Positions 35,469-44,322 of a DNA stretch of 64,000 bases are shown here, one piece after another (the first letter of the stretch is position 1; each line of letters opens with the position of its first letter). Source of the stretch: Streptomyces antibioticus (GTDB lineage: Bacteria; Actinomycetota; Actinomycetes; Streptomycetales; Streptomycetaceae). Below the pieces are notes generated by a model, which was given only the letters and a program-made list of their open reading frames with translations, did no database searches and had not been told where the DNA came from. Where the stretch lies: positions 806,001 to 870,000 of the forward strand of contig NZ_CM007717.1 of the NCBI RefSeq assembly GCF_002019855.1, given 5' to 3'. The position numbers and the translations under genes are program-made.

Positions 35469-35822
35469 CGATGACTCCTTGAAGGCGGGGAAAGGGCGCC
35501 GTACGGAGTGCGATTCTGCCCGTGCGCCGCACCGGTGCGACAGGGCCGGGCGAACCCGTGTGCTACAGTTCCTTCAGCACTCGTGTATGTCCCTTGTTTG
35601 GACGCCGGTGCACTTCCTCTCCGGTCCGCCCGGTCACCCGCCAAATTCCTCGGCCGGTACGGCGGCCGTCCCGCACCGCCTCACGCACGCGACACCCATG
35701 TGATCGTTCGTGGCCGACGTGGTGTTCCCGCCGCCCGAGGCGCGCCCGGCGCCCTCCCTCCGCGGCCGTATCCCCCCTCTCCGTATGTCTCATGCCCTCC
35801 GTCCGCGAAAGGACCGGCCACC
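35469..35822 (+). promoter_or_regulatory. 354-base leader and promoter region of the short rho gene
   Basis: Contains an extended -10 candidate TGCTACAGT at 35561-35569 but no good -35 partner. From about 35575 to the start codon the strand is rich in C and T with few G-rich stems; 35751-35805 is the clearest pyrimidine-rich part (CCCCCCTCTCCGTATGTCTC). Such unstructured C-rich leaders are Rho-utilisation (rut) sites; rho genes of many bacteria are autoregulated by them. Part of it also serves the divergent P450 gene. Confidence 0.4.
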
Positions 35823-36959
35823 ATGACCACCACCACACTTGAGCACCCTCCCGTACGACAGGCCCCCGCCCGGGCCGTCTCCGGTGTCCTCGACATCGAC
35901 GCGAGCGGAAAGGGGCACCTGCGCGCCCCGGACCTGCTGCCCACGCCCGGCGACCTCCAGGTCCCGGCCGCGCTGATCCGCCGTCACGGACTGCGCAAGG
36001 GCGACCTCGTCGACGGGGTGCGCGGCACCCAGCAGGCCCTCACCGAGGTCGCCCGCGTCGAGGGCCGTACGCCCGGAGCCGGGCGCCGTCGTTTCCACGA
36101 CCTCACCCCCGTGCACCCGTACGACCGGCTGCGTCTCGAGCATCCGGGCGCCGGGCTCGCGGGCCGGCTCGTCGACCTGGTCGCACCGGTCGGCAAGGGC
36201 CAGCGCGGGCTGATCGTGGCGCCGCCCAAGACCGGCAAGACCGTACTGCTCCAGCAGCTCGCCGCCGCCGTCGCCGGGAACCACCCCGAGGCCCGGCTGA
36301 TGGTCGTGCTCCTCGACGAACGCCCCGAGGAGGTCACCGACATGCGGCGCTCGGTGCGCGGCGAGGTGTACGCCTCGACCTTCGACCGGGCGCCCCGGCA
36401 GCACATCGCCCTCGCCGAGCTCGTCGTCGAGCGCGCCAAGCGGCTCGTCGAGGCCGGGGAGGACGTCGTGATCCTGCTCGACTCGCTGACCCGGCTGTGC
36501 CGGGCGCACAACAACGCGGCCGCCGCCGGGGGCCGCACCCTCAGCGGTGGTGTCGACGCGACCGCGCTGATCGGGCCCAAGCGGTTCTTCGGGGCCGCGC
36601 GGGCGGCCGAGGAGGGCGGCTCGCTGACCGTCCTGGCCACCGCGCTGGTCGACACCGGGTCGCGCGCCGACGACTTCTACTTCGAGGAGCTGAAGAGCAC
36701 CGGCAACATGGAGCTGCGGCTCGACCGTGACCCGGCCTCCCGACGGGTCTTCCCGGCCGTCGACGTCACCGGTTCCGGCACCCGCCGCGAGGAGCTGCTC
36801 CTCTCCCCCGCCGAGTCGGCCGCCGTGCGCGGGCTGCGCCGCGCCCTGGCGCCCCGGGACGGCCGCACCGGACTGGAGACGCTCCTCGAACGGCTGCGCG
36901 AGACGCCGGACAACGCGACGTTCCTGCGGCGGGTGCAGCCGACCCTGCCGGCCGGCTGA
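35823..36959 (+). CDS. transcription termination factor Rho, short paralogue
   Basis: 378 aa hexameric RNA helicase. The short N-terminal RNA-binding part (SGVLDIDASGKGHLRAPDLL ... LIRRHGLRKGDLV) lacks the several-hundred-residue Arg-rich insertion of the main actinobacterial Rho. The ATPase core is complete: Walker A PPKTGKT, Walker B VVILLDSLTRL, R-loop GGVDATALIGPKRFFGAAR and ATALVDTGSRADDFYFEELKSTGN. The Q-loop reads IGPK where most Rho have YPPK. The ATG is preferred; a longer upstream frame has no ribosome site. Probably an accessory factor beside a housekeeping Rho elsewhere. Confidence 0.9.
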   Translation: MTTTTLEHPPVRQAPARAVSGVLDIDASGKGHLRAPDLLPTPGDLQVPAALIRRHGLRKGDLVDGVRGTQQALTEVARVEGRTPGAGRRRFHDLTPVHPYDRLRLEHPGAGLAGRLVDLVAPVGKGQRGLIVAPPKTGKTVLLQQLAAAVAGNHPEARLMVVLLDERPEEVTDMRRSVRGEVYASTFDRAPRQHIALAELVVERAKRLVEAGEDVVILLDSLTRLCRAHNNAAAAGGRTLSGGVDATALIGPKRFFGAARAAEEGGSLTVLATALVDTGSRADDFYFEELKSTGNMELRLDRDPASRRVFPAVDVTGSGTRREELLLSPAESAAVRGLRRALAPRDGRTGLETLLERLRETPDNATFLRRVQPTLPAG

Positions 36960-37083
36960 CCGCCCGCCCGCACCGCCCCCGCGGCCGCGCCGGCCGGGAT
37001 CGGCGTGCGGCATCCGGGTGCTCGGCCGCGGCATGCGGCACGGGCAGCACCGGGAAGACCCGGTTCATTTCTACGTTGATCAT

Positions 37084-38292
37084 ATGAAAATCGGCTTCTC
37101 TTCCCGCACCGCTGTGTCGGCCTGTGCCCTCTGCGCGGCCGGTGTCCTGACGCTGGGCCCCGCCGCGGCGGCCCTCCCGGCCGGGACGGACCCCGGAGCG
37201 CCCGGCGGCCCCGGCGAGCCGCGCGTGAGCGCCCCCCGGCCCGCCCTGCTCTACCGGCCCGGCACCCAGGTCCGGCCGCACCGGGGAGCACCCGAGGTCC
37301 CGGACGTCTCCGCACGGTCCTGGCTGGTGGCCGACGCCCGCACCGGCGAGATCCTCGCCGCGTCGGACGCCCACCGCAGACTCCCGCCCGCCAGCACCCT
37401 GAAAACCCTGTTCGCCCTCACCGTGCTGCCGGCCCTGCCCGGCGGCGTCCGGCACCGGGTGACCGAGGAGGAGCTGAGCGGCATCGGCGCCGGCAGCAGC
37501 CTGGTCGGTGTCGTCGAGGGCCAGACCTACCGGGTCTCCGACCTGTGGCGCGGGGTGTTCCTGAACTCCGGCAACGACGCCGTGCACGTCCTGGCCGCCC
37601 TCAACGGCGGCTGGCGTACGACGGCCGCCCGGATGCAGGCCAAGGCGCGGGCCCTGGGAGCGCTGGACACCCACGTGCGCTCCCCCGACGGGTACGACAC
37701 ACCGGGCCAGGTGTCCTCGGCGTACGACCTCGCGGTGTTCGGCCGGGCCGGGCTGCGCAACGCCGACTTCGCCCGGTACTGCGCCACGGTCGACGCGCAG
37801 TTCCCCGCGGGCGACGGGCGCTCGTACGGGATCCGCAACACCAACCGGCTGCTGACCGGGGCGGACGGGGTCGAACCGTATCCGGGGCTCATCGGCATCA
37901 AGAACGGCTACACCACCGAGGCCGGCAACACCCTGGTGAGCGCGGCCCGGCAGGGCGGGCGCACCCTCGTGGTGACGGTGATGAACCCGCGCTCGGGCGG
38001 CGGGCACGCCGTCTACGAGGAGGCGCGCGCGTTGCTGGACTGGGGGTTCGCGGCCGCCGGGCGGGTCGATCCGGTGGGCTCGCTGGACGCGCTGCGCTCC
38101 CGGCCCAGGCCGGGACCCGACGTGCCACCGGCCGCCGCCGCGGCGGGCCCCGCCGCGGCCGGGGTCTCCGCGCCCGCCCTGCGGCCGCCCGGCTGGCCCG
38201 CCGCGCTCGCCATCGCGGGCGCCGCCGCGCTGGGCGGCGCCATCATGGCCTTCGCGCTGCGGCTGATCGTGCGCCGCCCGGAGGGTTCCTGA
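37084..38292 (+). CDS. D-alanyl-D-alanine carboxypeptidase (PBP5-like), membrane-anchored
   Basis: 402 aa. Signal peptide (1-30), peptidase S11 domain (about 77-330) with the Ser-x-x-Lys motif STLK (Ser104, Lys107), SGN (Ser162-Asn164) and KNGYTT (Lys273) in place of KTG, then an Ala/Pro-rich linker and a C-terminal helix (AALAIAGAAALGGAIMAFAL) that anchors it. It trims the terminal D-Ala of peptidoglycan stem peptides outside the cell. The ATG lies in an AT-rich patch (TTGATCATATG) without a clear ribosome site, which may mean a leaderless or weak start. Its last 280 bases are overlapped antisense by the GT87 gene. Confidence 0.9.
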   Translation: MKIGFSSRTAVSACALCAAGVLTLGPAAAALPAGTDPGAPGGPGEPRVSAPRPALLYRPGTQVRPHRGAPEVPDVSARSWLVADARTGEILAASDAHRRLPPASTLKTLFALTVLPALPGGVRHRVTEEELSGIGAGSSLVGVVEGQTYRVSDLWRGVFLNSGNDAVHVLAALNGGWRTTAARMQAKARALGALDTHVRSPDGYDTPGQVSSAYDLAVFGRAGLRNADFARYCATVDAQFPAGDGRSYGIRNTNRLLTGADGVEPYPGLIGIKNGYTTEAGNTLVSAARQGGRTLVVTVMNPRSGGGHAVYEEARALLDWGFAAAGRVDPVGSLDALRSRPRPGPDVPPAAAAAGPAAAGVSAPALRPPGWPAALAIAGAAALGGAIMAFALRLIVRRPEGS

Positions 38293-39392
38293 CCGGCCGG
38301 CAGCCACAGCAGCAGACCCAGCGTGATCCACGTGTAGGTGTTCGAGCCGAGGAAGCCGTCCACGCCGGAGGCGTCGTCGAACCACAGCCACACCACGCTG
38401 GTGCACAGCACCCCGTACAGGGCACCCGCCACGCGCGGGTGCCCGGCGCGCAGCAGCAGCGCGAAGGACGGCAGCAGCCACACCAGGTGGTGCACCCAGG
38501 TGACGGGGCTGACCAGACACGCCGTCAGGCCGGTGAGCGCGAAGGCCGCCGGCCAGTCCCCGGCGGCCGCCGCCCGCCGCGCCCGGCGCGCCCACACGGC
38601 GAGCACCAGCACGGCGAGCAGCGCCCACACCGCCCGGCTCTCCACGCCGAGCCGGGCCAGGACGCCCTGGAGCGACTGATTGGAGACGTAGTCGAGCCGC
38701 CCCACCCGGCTCGTGTCCCACAGCGCGCGCGTCCAGTAGAAGCGTGAGGCGTCGGGTGCGATCAGCGCGGCGGCCGCCGTCGCCGCCAGGGCCACGCCCG
38801 TGGCGACGGCTGCCGCGCGGCGGCGTCCGGCGACGAACAGCAGGGCGATGAACAGCGCCGGGGTGAGCTTGACCGCCGCCGCCAGCCCGATCCCGAGACC
38901 GGCCAGGCGCTCCCGGCCGGTCGCGAGCAGCAGACAGTCGGTCAGGACCAGCGCCAGCAGGACCAGGTTCACCTGGCCGAAGCTGAAGGTGTCGCGCAGC
39001 GGTTCGAACAGCGCGAGGGCGCAGACGGCGAGGGCGGCGCCGTACCAGCCGTAGCGCCGCAGGCCCGGTCCGGCCAGGATCCGTACGACCGCGGCGAGGG
39101 CCACCAGGTTGAGCAGCAGGGCGGCCGCGATCGCGGTGCGCAGTCCGACCAGTGCCATGGGCAGCATCGCGACGGCCGCGAACGGCGGGTAGGTGAACCC
39201 GTACGGCGTGCCGGGCACCCGGTAGTCGTAGACCCGGCCGCCGTGGTGGATCCAGTGGTCGACCGTGCCGTGGTAGACGCGCAGGTCGAACCAGTCGCGC
39301 AGGAGCGGCACGGTCGCGGTGAAGACGGTCACGGCGCCGGCGAGCAGGCACAGCAGCAGCAGTCGGCCACGGTCCGTGGCGGGTGCCCTCAT
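38013..39392 (-). CDS. GT87-type (polyprenol-phosphomannose-dependent) mannosyltransferase
   Basis: 459 aa as the frame runs. Some ten hydrophobic helices with DWFDLRVYHGTVDHWIHHGG and YGFTYPPFAAVAMLP in the first extracytoplasmic loop, characteristic of GT-C family 87 enzymes that add alpha-1,2-mannose from polyprenol phosphate. The membrane core ends near LLLWLPAGQEP (about 38300); the last ~95 residues are low complexity and lie antisense in the D,D-carboxypeptidase gene. Its start overlaps the upstream MptB-like gene (ATGA), so the two form an operon. Confidence 0.82.
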   Translation of the reverse strand: MRAPATDRGRLLLLCLLAGAVTVFTATVPLLRDWFDLRVYHGTVDHWIHHGGRVYDYRVPGTPYGFTYPPFAAVAMLPMALVGLRTAIAAALLLNLVALAAVVRILAGPGLRRYGWYGAALAVCALALFEPLRDTFSFGQVNLVLLALVLTDCLLLATGRERLAGLGIGLAAAVKLTPALFIALLFVAGRRRAAAVATGVALAATAAAALIAPDASRFYWTRALWDTSRVGRLDYVSNQSLQGVLARLGVESRAVWALLAVLVLAVWARRARRAAAAGDWPAAFALTGLTACLVSPVTWVHHLVWLLPSFALLLRAGHPRVAGALYGVLCTSVVWLWFDDASGVDGFLGSNTYTWITLGLLLWLPAGQEPSGRRTISRSAKAMMAPPSAAAPAMASAAGQPGGRRAGAETPAAAGPAAAAAGGTSGPGLGRERSASSEPTGSTRPAAANPQSSNARASS

Positions 39393-40795
39393 GCCGTACG
39401 TCCGAGTGTGCCGGGGGCGTGGGCGGCGAGCCGGGCCTGCCACAGGACGACCACGGCGAGCGCGCCGCCGCAGACCGCGAGGAGCAGCCGTCCGGCGTCG
39501 GCCGGGTCGCCGTCGGGCAGGACGGCGAGGGCAAGGACGGCGGCCACGGCGGCCGTCCGGGGCCGGACCGCGGTGCTGGGGGCCGCGGCGGCGATGAGGA
39601 ACAACCCCCACAGCGCGTACCAGGGGCGGATCGCGGGGCCGAACGCGGCGACCACGGCCAGGCTGAGCCCCAGCGCGTACACGGGCCTCGGCCGCAGCCG
39701 CCACCATATGGCGACCAGGGCGACGCCGACGACGGCGAGCCCGAAGGCGTGCCAGGCGGGGACGGCGAGCGGCGCCAGATCGCTGCCCGCGTGTTCGAGG
39801 AGGGCGCCGGTGGCGCGGCCGAGCAGGCTGGTGAGGGCCCAGTTCTGCGGGGAGACCGGGGTGTCGAGGGCCGCGGTCCAGCCGTAGCCGGTGCCCGCGA
39901 CGGCGGTCGCGCCGACCGTGGTGGCCGCGCAGACCGCGCCGGTCGTCAGGACGGCGGGCAACGGGCGCCGTCCCGCGCGCAGTTGGAGCACCACGACCGC
40001 GACCAGACCGAGCGCGGCCGGCACCTTGACCAGGGCGGCGAGGGTGACCAGCACGGTGGCCGGCACCGGGTGCCGGCCCAGCGCGGCGACCAGGCCGACG
40101 CCGAGCAGGCCCAGCATGACGGCGTCGTTGTGGGCGCCGGCCACCAGATGCAGCAGGACCAGCGGGTTGAGGGCGCCGAGCCACAGGGCGGCGGCGGGGT
40201 CGGCGCCGCTGTGCCGGGCCAGCCGGGGCAGCGCGGCCGCCATCAGCGCCACCCCGCACAGGGCGACCAGCCGCATCCCGAGGAGCCCGGCGGGCAGTTC
40301 GCCGTGGGTCAGCCCGGACAGGGCGGCGGCGACGCCGAGGAAGACCGGCCCGTAGGGGGCGCCGGTGTGCCGCCACAGCGGGGCGACCTCGTCGGCGAGC
40401 GGGCCACCGAGCCGGGCCGGGCCGTGGGCGTAGACGTCGATGTGCGCGTCGACCATGGCGCCCTGTGCGAGATAGCTGTAGACGTCCCGGCTGAACAGCG
40501 GCGGCGCGATCAGCAGCGGGGCCGCCCAGACGGCGAGGACGAGCACGAGCGCCCGTGGGGTGGGCGGTCCGGCGCCGCGCACCAGGCGGCCGAGCAGGAC
40601 CCAGGCCGTGGTCAGCAGCACCAGCCCGAAGTAGACACCGACCAGGCCCAGTACGGCGTGCGCCGAGGACGGGGCGAGGAGTTCACGGGCGGGCAGCGCG
40701 CCGGCCGTCCTGCCGCCCAGGGCGAGACAGGACGTACCGGCCAGGCCGAGCACCTGACAGCGGCGCAGACCGACGGGGGAAGCCATGACCGACAC
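39389..40795 (-). CDS. MptB-like polyprenol-phosphomannose-dependent alpha-1,6-mannosyltransferase
   Basis: 468 aa integral membrane GT-C glycosyltransferase with 11-13 hydrophobic helices. SRDVYSYLAQGAMVDAHIDVYAHGP is the first-loop signature of the MptA/MptB family (an acidic residue in the DVYSY segment is essential in the family). LWLGALNPLVLLHLVAGAHNDAVM also matches. MptB builds the mannan core of lipomannan in mycobacteria and corynebacteria; the Streptomyces product is not established. A second ATG at 40786 is possible. Confidence 0.85.
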   Translation of the reverse strand: MSVMASPVGLRRCQVLGLAGTSCLALGGRTAGALPARELLAPSSAHAVLGLVGVYFGLVLLTTAWVLLGRLVRGAGPPTPRALVLVLAVWAAPLLIAPPLFSRDVYSYLAQGAMVDAHIDVYAHGPARLGGPLADEVAPLWRHTGAPYGPVFLGVAAALSGLTHGELPAGLLGMRLVALCGVALMAAALPRLARHSGADPAAALWLGALNPLVLLHLVAGAHNDAVMLGLLGVGLVAALGRHPVPATVLVTLAALVKVPAALGLVAVVVLQLRAGRRPLPAVLTTGAVCAATTVGATAVAGTGYGWTAALDTPVSPQNWALTSLLGRATGALLEHAGSDLAPLAVPAWHAFGLAVVGVALVAIWWRLRPRPVYALGLSLAVVAAFGPAIRPWYALWGLFLIAAAAPSTAVRPRTAAVAAVLALAVLPDGDPADAGRLLLAVCGGALAVVVLWQARLAAHAPGTLGRTA

Positions 40796-40925
40796 GCCGT
40801 CAGCGTGCCGTCGCCGGATGGCCGGGGAGCGACACTCCGCCCGCCTCCCGGCGGCCTGCGCATGGCCGCCGGGTGAGCGTCACGGGACGGGCCACCGGGC
40901 GGACCGTGAGAGGGACCGCGGGCGG

Positions 40926-42245
40926 TCAGAGGAACCGGGATCCGGCCACGGGTCCGGCGGACGTGACCCGGGTCCGTTCGCCGCTCAGCCAGTCGTCGCG
41001 GACCGCCGCGACGAAGTCGGTGAGCCGTTCGACGGGGTCGGCCGGGGTCCCGCCGTCGCCCTCGTCCGGGGTGGGGTCGGCGGCCACGATCCCGGCGGCG
41101 ATCTCCGCCTCGGGCCGCTCGTCGGGCTCGCCCTGCTCCACCCCGCCGTCGGCGTTCACGCGCAGGCCGGGCGCCCAGGGCGCGACGACCGACTGGTGCA
41201 GCAGGGCGACGCTGTCGGGGGTGACGGCGGGGGTGTCGGTCCAGCAGCTCGCGTGCTCGTGCAGCACCTGGCCGGGGGTGCGGTGCAGCAGATGCTTCAG
41301 CACGCTCGGCCCGTCCTCGGCCGCCAGCGTGTCGTTCAGGTCGTAGGAGAGGACGACGGTGTCGGGGCGCTCCGGTGCGAAGGGCAGGGCCGGCAGGCCG
41401 AGGATCTCGGCGGCGGCCAGGCCGAGGATGCGGCTGCCCCGGTCGGGCAGCAGGGAGACCGAGGCGGGCCGGGTCTCCGCCGCCTCCAGCACCGCCTTCA
41501 GCCGCAGCAGGCCGCGCAGACACTGCTCGGGGGTGTCCTGGATCCAGGCGTACCGCCCGGTCATGCCCGCCTCGAAGCCGTACGGGGAGAGGGTGCCCAG
41601 CATCGTGCCGCCTAGGACGAACTGCCAGCCGCGCAGGTCGGTGCCGTCCAGCGGGGTGAACGGCGCGGCGCGGTCGGCGCGGGCCAGGACGCGGTTCTGC
41701 CGGTCGCGGGCCGGCTGCCACATGGCGTCGTCCGGGTCCGGCAGCAGCGCGTGGTGACGGCGGGCCAGGTCCAGGTCGCCGGCGAGGACCGCGTTGAAGA
41801 CCAGCAGATAGCGGTCGGGCCAGGCGGCGAGCCGGTCCTCGTGCGCGGTCAGTACGTCGACCGCCTCACGGTGGCGCTCCTCGTCCTCGTACGCCGAGAC
41901 CACCTCGCGCAGCGCGGCGGTGGAGTCCGGCACCAGGCGCAGGGCCTCGCGCAGGGCCGGGATGGCGAGGTGGGCGACGCCGCGCTCCACGCACGCGTAC
42001 CCGAAGTCGTAGAGCCGCTGCGGCTTGCCGGGCGACGCGGCCAGCGCGGCGGCGGCCCGCTGAAGGTCCTCGAACCCGGCCGCCCCGGCGGCCCGTCCGA
42101 CGACCAGGGCGACCTCCGCGAGCGGCGCCGACTCGGCCGTGCCGCGCAACTGCCGCAGCGCGCCCGGCACATCACCCGAGTCGAGCGACTCCCAGGCCGT
42201 GAGCAGTTCGGGGGACGTGGGGCGGCGATTCCTGCGCGAGAACAT
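40926..42245 (-). CDS. tetratricopeptide-repeat protein of unknown function
   Basis: 439 aa, cytoplasmic. N-terminal ~190 residues are helical TPR-like repeats (LTAWESLDSGDVPGALRQLRG, YDFGYACVERGVAHLAIPALREALRLVPDS). The C-terminal half is a different alpha/beta domain starting at GWQFVLGGTMLGTLSPYGFEAGMTGRYAW that includes LPDRGSRILGLAAAEILGLP. I do not recognise the second domain. Related hypothetical proteins are widespread in Streptomyces. ATG start; gap of 130 bases to the mannosyltransferase genes. Confidence 0.7.
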   Translation of the reverse strand: MFSRRNRRPTSPELLTAWESLDSGDVPGALRQLRGTAESAPLAEVALVVGRAAGAAGFEDLQRAAAALAASPGKPQRLYDFGYACVERGVAHLAIPALREALRLVPDSTAALREVVSAYEDEERHREAVDVLTAHEDRLAAWPDRYLLVFNAVLAGDLDLARRHHALLPDPDDAMWQPARDRQNRVLARADRAAPFTPLDGTDLRGWQFVLGGTMLGTLSPYGFEAGMTGRYAWIQDTPEQCLRGLLRLKAVLEAAETRPASVSLLPDRGSRILGLAAAEILGLPALPFAPERPDTVVLSYDLNDTLAAEDGPSVLKHLLHRTPGQVLHEHASCWTDTPAVTPDSVALLHQSVVAPWAPGLRVNADGGVEQGEPDERPEAEIAAGIVAADPTPDEGDGGTPADPVERLTDFVAAVRDDWLSGERTRVTSAGPVAGSRFL

Positions 42246-42312
42246 GCGGAGGATCTTCGCCGGTGACCGGGCGTGTCCTCAACGCAATTACCCTCGCCGC
42301 GACCGGCCGGGT

Positions 42313-43251
42313 TCAGAACACCGAGAGGCCCGTGAGGGTGGTGAAGCGGTCCAGGGCCGCCACCCCCGCCACGGAGTTGCCGCGTTCGTCGAGGCCGGGG
42401 CTCCACACGCACAGGGTGCAGCGGCCGGGGACGACGGCGATGATGCCGCCGCCGACGCCGCTCTTGCCGGGCAGGCCGACCCGGTAGGCGAAGTCGCCGG
42501 CCGCGTCGTAGGTGCCGCAGGTGAGCATCACCGCGTTGACCTGCTTGGCCTGGCTGCGGGTGAGCAGGCGGGTGCCGTCGGCGCGGACGCCGTGCCGGGC
42601 GAGGAAGCCGGTGGCCAGGGCGAGGTCGGCGCAGGACGCGGTGAGCGAGCACTGCCGGAAGTACTGGTCGAGCAGGCCGGGGACGGGGTTGTCGATGTTG
42701 CCGTAGGAGGCCATGAAGTGGGCGAGCGCGGCGTTGCGGTCGCCGTGCGCGCTCTCGGAGGCGGCGACCTCCTCGTCGAAGGACAGCTCGGGATTGCCGC
42801 TCTCGGCGCGCAGGAAGTCGAGGAGCGCGCCGGCCGCGTCGCCGGTCCGGGTGTGCAGCCGGTCGGTGACGACCAGGGCGCCCGCGTTGATGAAGGGGTT
42901 GCGCGGGATGCCGTGCTCGTACTCCAGTTGCACCAGCGAGTTGAAGGGGTTGCCGGAGGGCTCGCGGCCCACGTGCTCCCACAGCGCGTCGCCCTCGCGG
43001 GCCAGGTCGAGGGCGAGGGTGAAGACCTTGGTGATGGACTGGGTGGAGAACGGCTCGCGCCAGTCCCCCACCCCGTACACCGTGCCGTCCAGTTCGGCGA
43101 CGGCCATGCCGAAGCGGCTCGGGTCGCGGGCGGCCAGCGCCGGGATGTAGTCGGCGGGGCGGCCGCGGCCGGGGGTGTGCTCCAGCTCCTCGGCGATGCG
43201 CTCCAGGACCGGCTGGAAGGCGAAGGACGACGTCGTTCCCATGATCACCAT
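42313..43251 (-). CDS. glsA: glutaminase
   Basis: 312 aa, serine-dependent beta-lactamase-like fold; hydrolyses L-glutamine to glutamate and ammonia. Catalytic Ser-x-x-Lys is in FSTQSITKVF near residue 72, with GREPSGNPFNSLVQLE, NPFINAGALV (binding Asn) and TCGTYDAAGDFAYRVGLPGKSGVGGGI following in the usual order. ATG with GGAGG upstream. Downstream of asparaginase on the same strand with a 40-base gap, so an amide-nitrogen operon is likely. Confidence 0.93.
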   Translation of the reverse strand: MVIMGTTSSFAFQPVLERIAEELEHTPGRGRPADYIPALAARDPSRFGMAVAELDGTVYGVGDWREPFSTQSITKVFTLALDLAREGDALWEHVGREPSGNPFNSLVQLEYEHGIPRNPFINAGALVVTDRLHTRTGDAAGALLDFLRAESGNPELSFDEEVAASESAHGDRNAALAHFMASYGNIDNPVPGLLDQYFRQCSLTASCADLALATGFLARHGVRADGTRLLTRSQAKQVNAVMLTCGTYDAAGDFAYRVGLPGKSGVGGGIIAVVPGRCTLCVWSPGLDERGNSVAGVAALDRFTTLTGLSVF

Positions 43252-43290
43252 TGTGCCTCCGGGGCCGGGCCCCCTCAGGCGCAGGCCCCG

Positions 43291-44322
43291 TCAGGCGCAA
43301 GCCCGCACCGGGGCCGGGGCCGGGACGGGGTCCAGCGTGCGGGCGGGACGGATCGCGCCGACCGGGGCGCCGCCGCCGAGCAGCGGCTCGCCGGCGAACT
43401 CGGTGAGGAGCGCCGGGTCGACGCCGGCCCGGACGAGGGCGGCCGCGGTGACCGGTATGCGGGCCCGGTTCGCGCCGTCGGAGATCTTGACGGCGACGGC
43501 CCGGCCGTCCGGGAGGGCGGCGACCTCGACGCCCTCGAAGCCGTCCTTGGCGAGCAGGCCGGGGACGGCCCGCATCAGGGCGGCCACGTCCCGGCCGGTG
43601 CCGGAGGCGGTCTCGGCGTGGTCGCGCATCGCGTCGGCGACCCGGGCCTCGGGGGTGCCGGGCGCCGCCGTGGTGATGCGGGCGGCGGCCCGGGCGAGGC
43701 CGTGCAGGGAGACCGCGAAGAGCGGGGCGCCGCAGCCGTCGACGGTGACCCGGGAGATCCGCTGCCCGGTGAGGTCCTCGACGATCTCGGCGATCGCCTG
43801 CTGGAGGGGGTGCGCCGGGTCGAGGTAGTCGTGCAGGGACCAGCCGTTGAGCTTGCAGGTGTACAGCATGGCGGCGTGCTTGCCGGAGCAGTTCTGGGCG
43901 AGCCGGGAGGCCGGGCGGCCGGCGCGGATCCACGCGTCGCGCTCGGCGGCGCCGTACGGCAGGTCGGGGACGTTGCGCAGGTCGTCCTCGGTGAGGCCGG
44001 CCAGGGCGAGGACGCGCCGGGCCGCGTCGAGGTGGTGGTCCTCGCCGGAGTGGCTGGCGGCGGCCAGCGAGAGCAGCTCGCCGTCGAGGGGCAGCCCGGC
44101 GCGGACCATGGCGACGGCCTGGACGGGCTTGAGCGCCGAGCGCGGGTAGAAGGCGGCCTCGATGTCGCCGAGCTGGAGCCGGACCTCGCCGCCCTCGCCG
44201 AGGACGACGACGGAGCCGTAGTGGACGCCCTCGGTCACCCCGCCGCGGACGAGGCGGGCGACGGGCGCGTGGAGGGGTTCGCGGATCGCGGGGGCGTCGG
44301 CGAGGGTGCTGTCGTACATCAC
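43291..44322 (-). CDS. L-asparaginase (asparaginase II / Rhizobium-type)
   Basis: 343 aa. Belongs to the thermolabile, R. etli-type asparaginase family, unrelated to the E. coli enzymes: ARLVRGGVTEGVHYGSVVV, the FYPRSALKPVQA motif (Ser-x-x-Lys pair), AAASHSGEDHHLDAARR, LAQNCSGKHAAML and VDGCGAPLFAVSLHGLA. Converts asparagine to aspartate and ammonia in the cytosol. Its start overlaps the GntR regulator stop (ATGA), so the three genes gntR-asparaginase-glutaminase form one unit. Confidence 0.92.
   Translation of the reverse strand: MMYDSTLADAPAIREPLHAPVARLVRGGVTEGVHYGSVVVLGEGGEVRLQLGDIEAAFYPRSALKPVQAVAMVRAGLPLDGELLSLAAASHSGEDHHLDAARRVLALAGLTEDDLRNVPDLPYGAAERDAWIRAGRPASRLAQNCSGKHAAMLYTCKLNGWSLHDYLDPAHPLQQAIAEIVEDLTGQRISRVTVDGCGAPLFAVSLHGLARAAARITTAAPGTPEARVADAMRDHAETASGTGRDVAALMRAVPGLLAKDGFEGVEVAALPDGRAVAVKISDGANRARIPVTAAALVRAGVDPALLTEFAGEPLLGGGAPVGAIRPARTLDPVPAPAPVRACA

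Noticed and set aside
41849..43933. 694-codon minus-strand frame spanning TPR, glutaminase and asparaginase genes
   Set aside because: Crosses three genes in another frame of the same strand and contains no domain.
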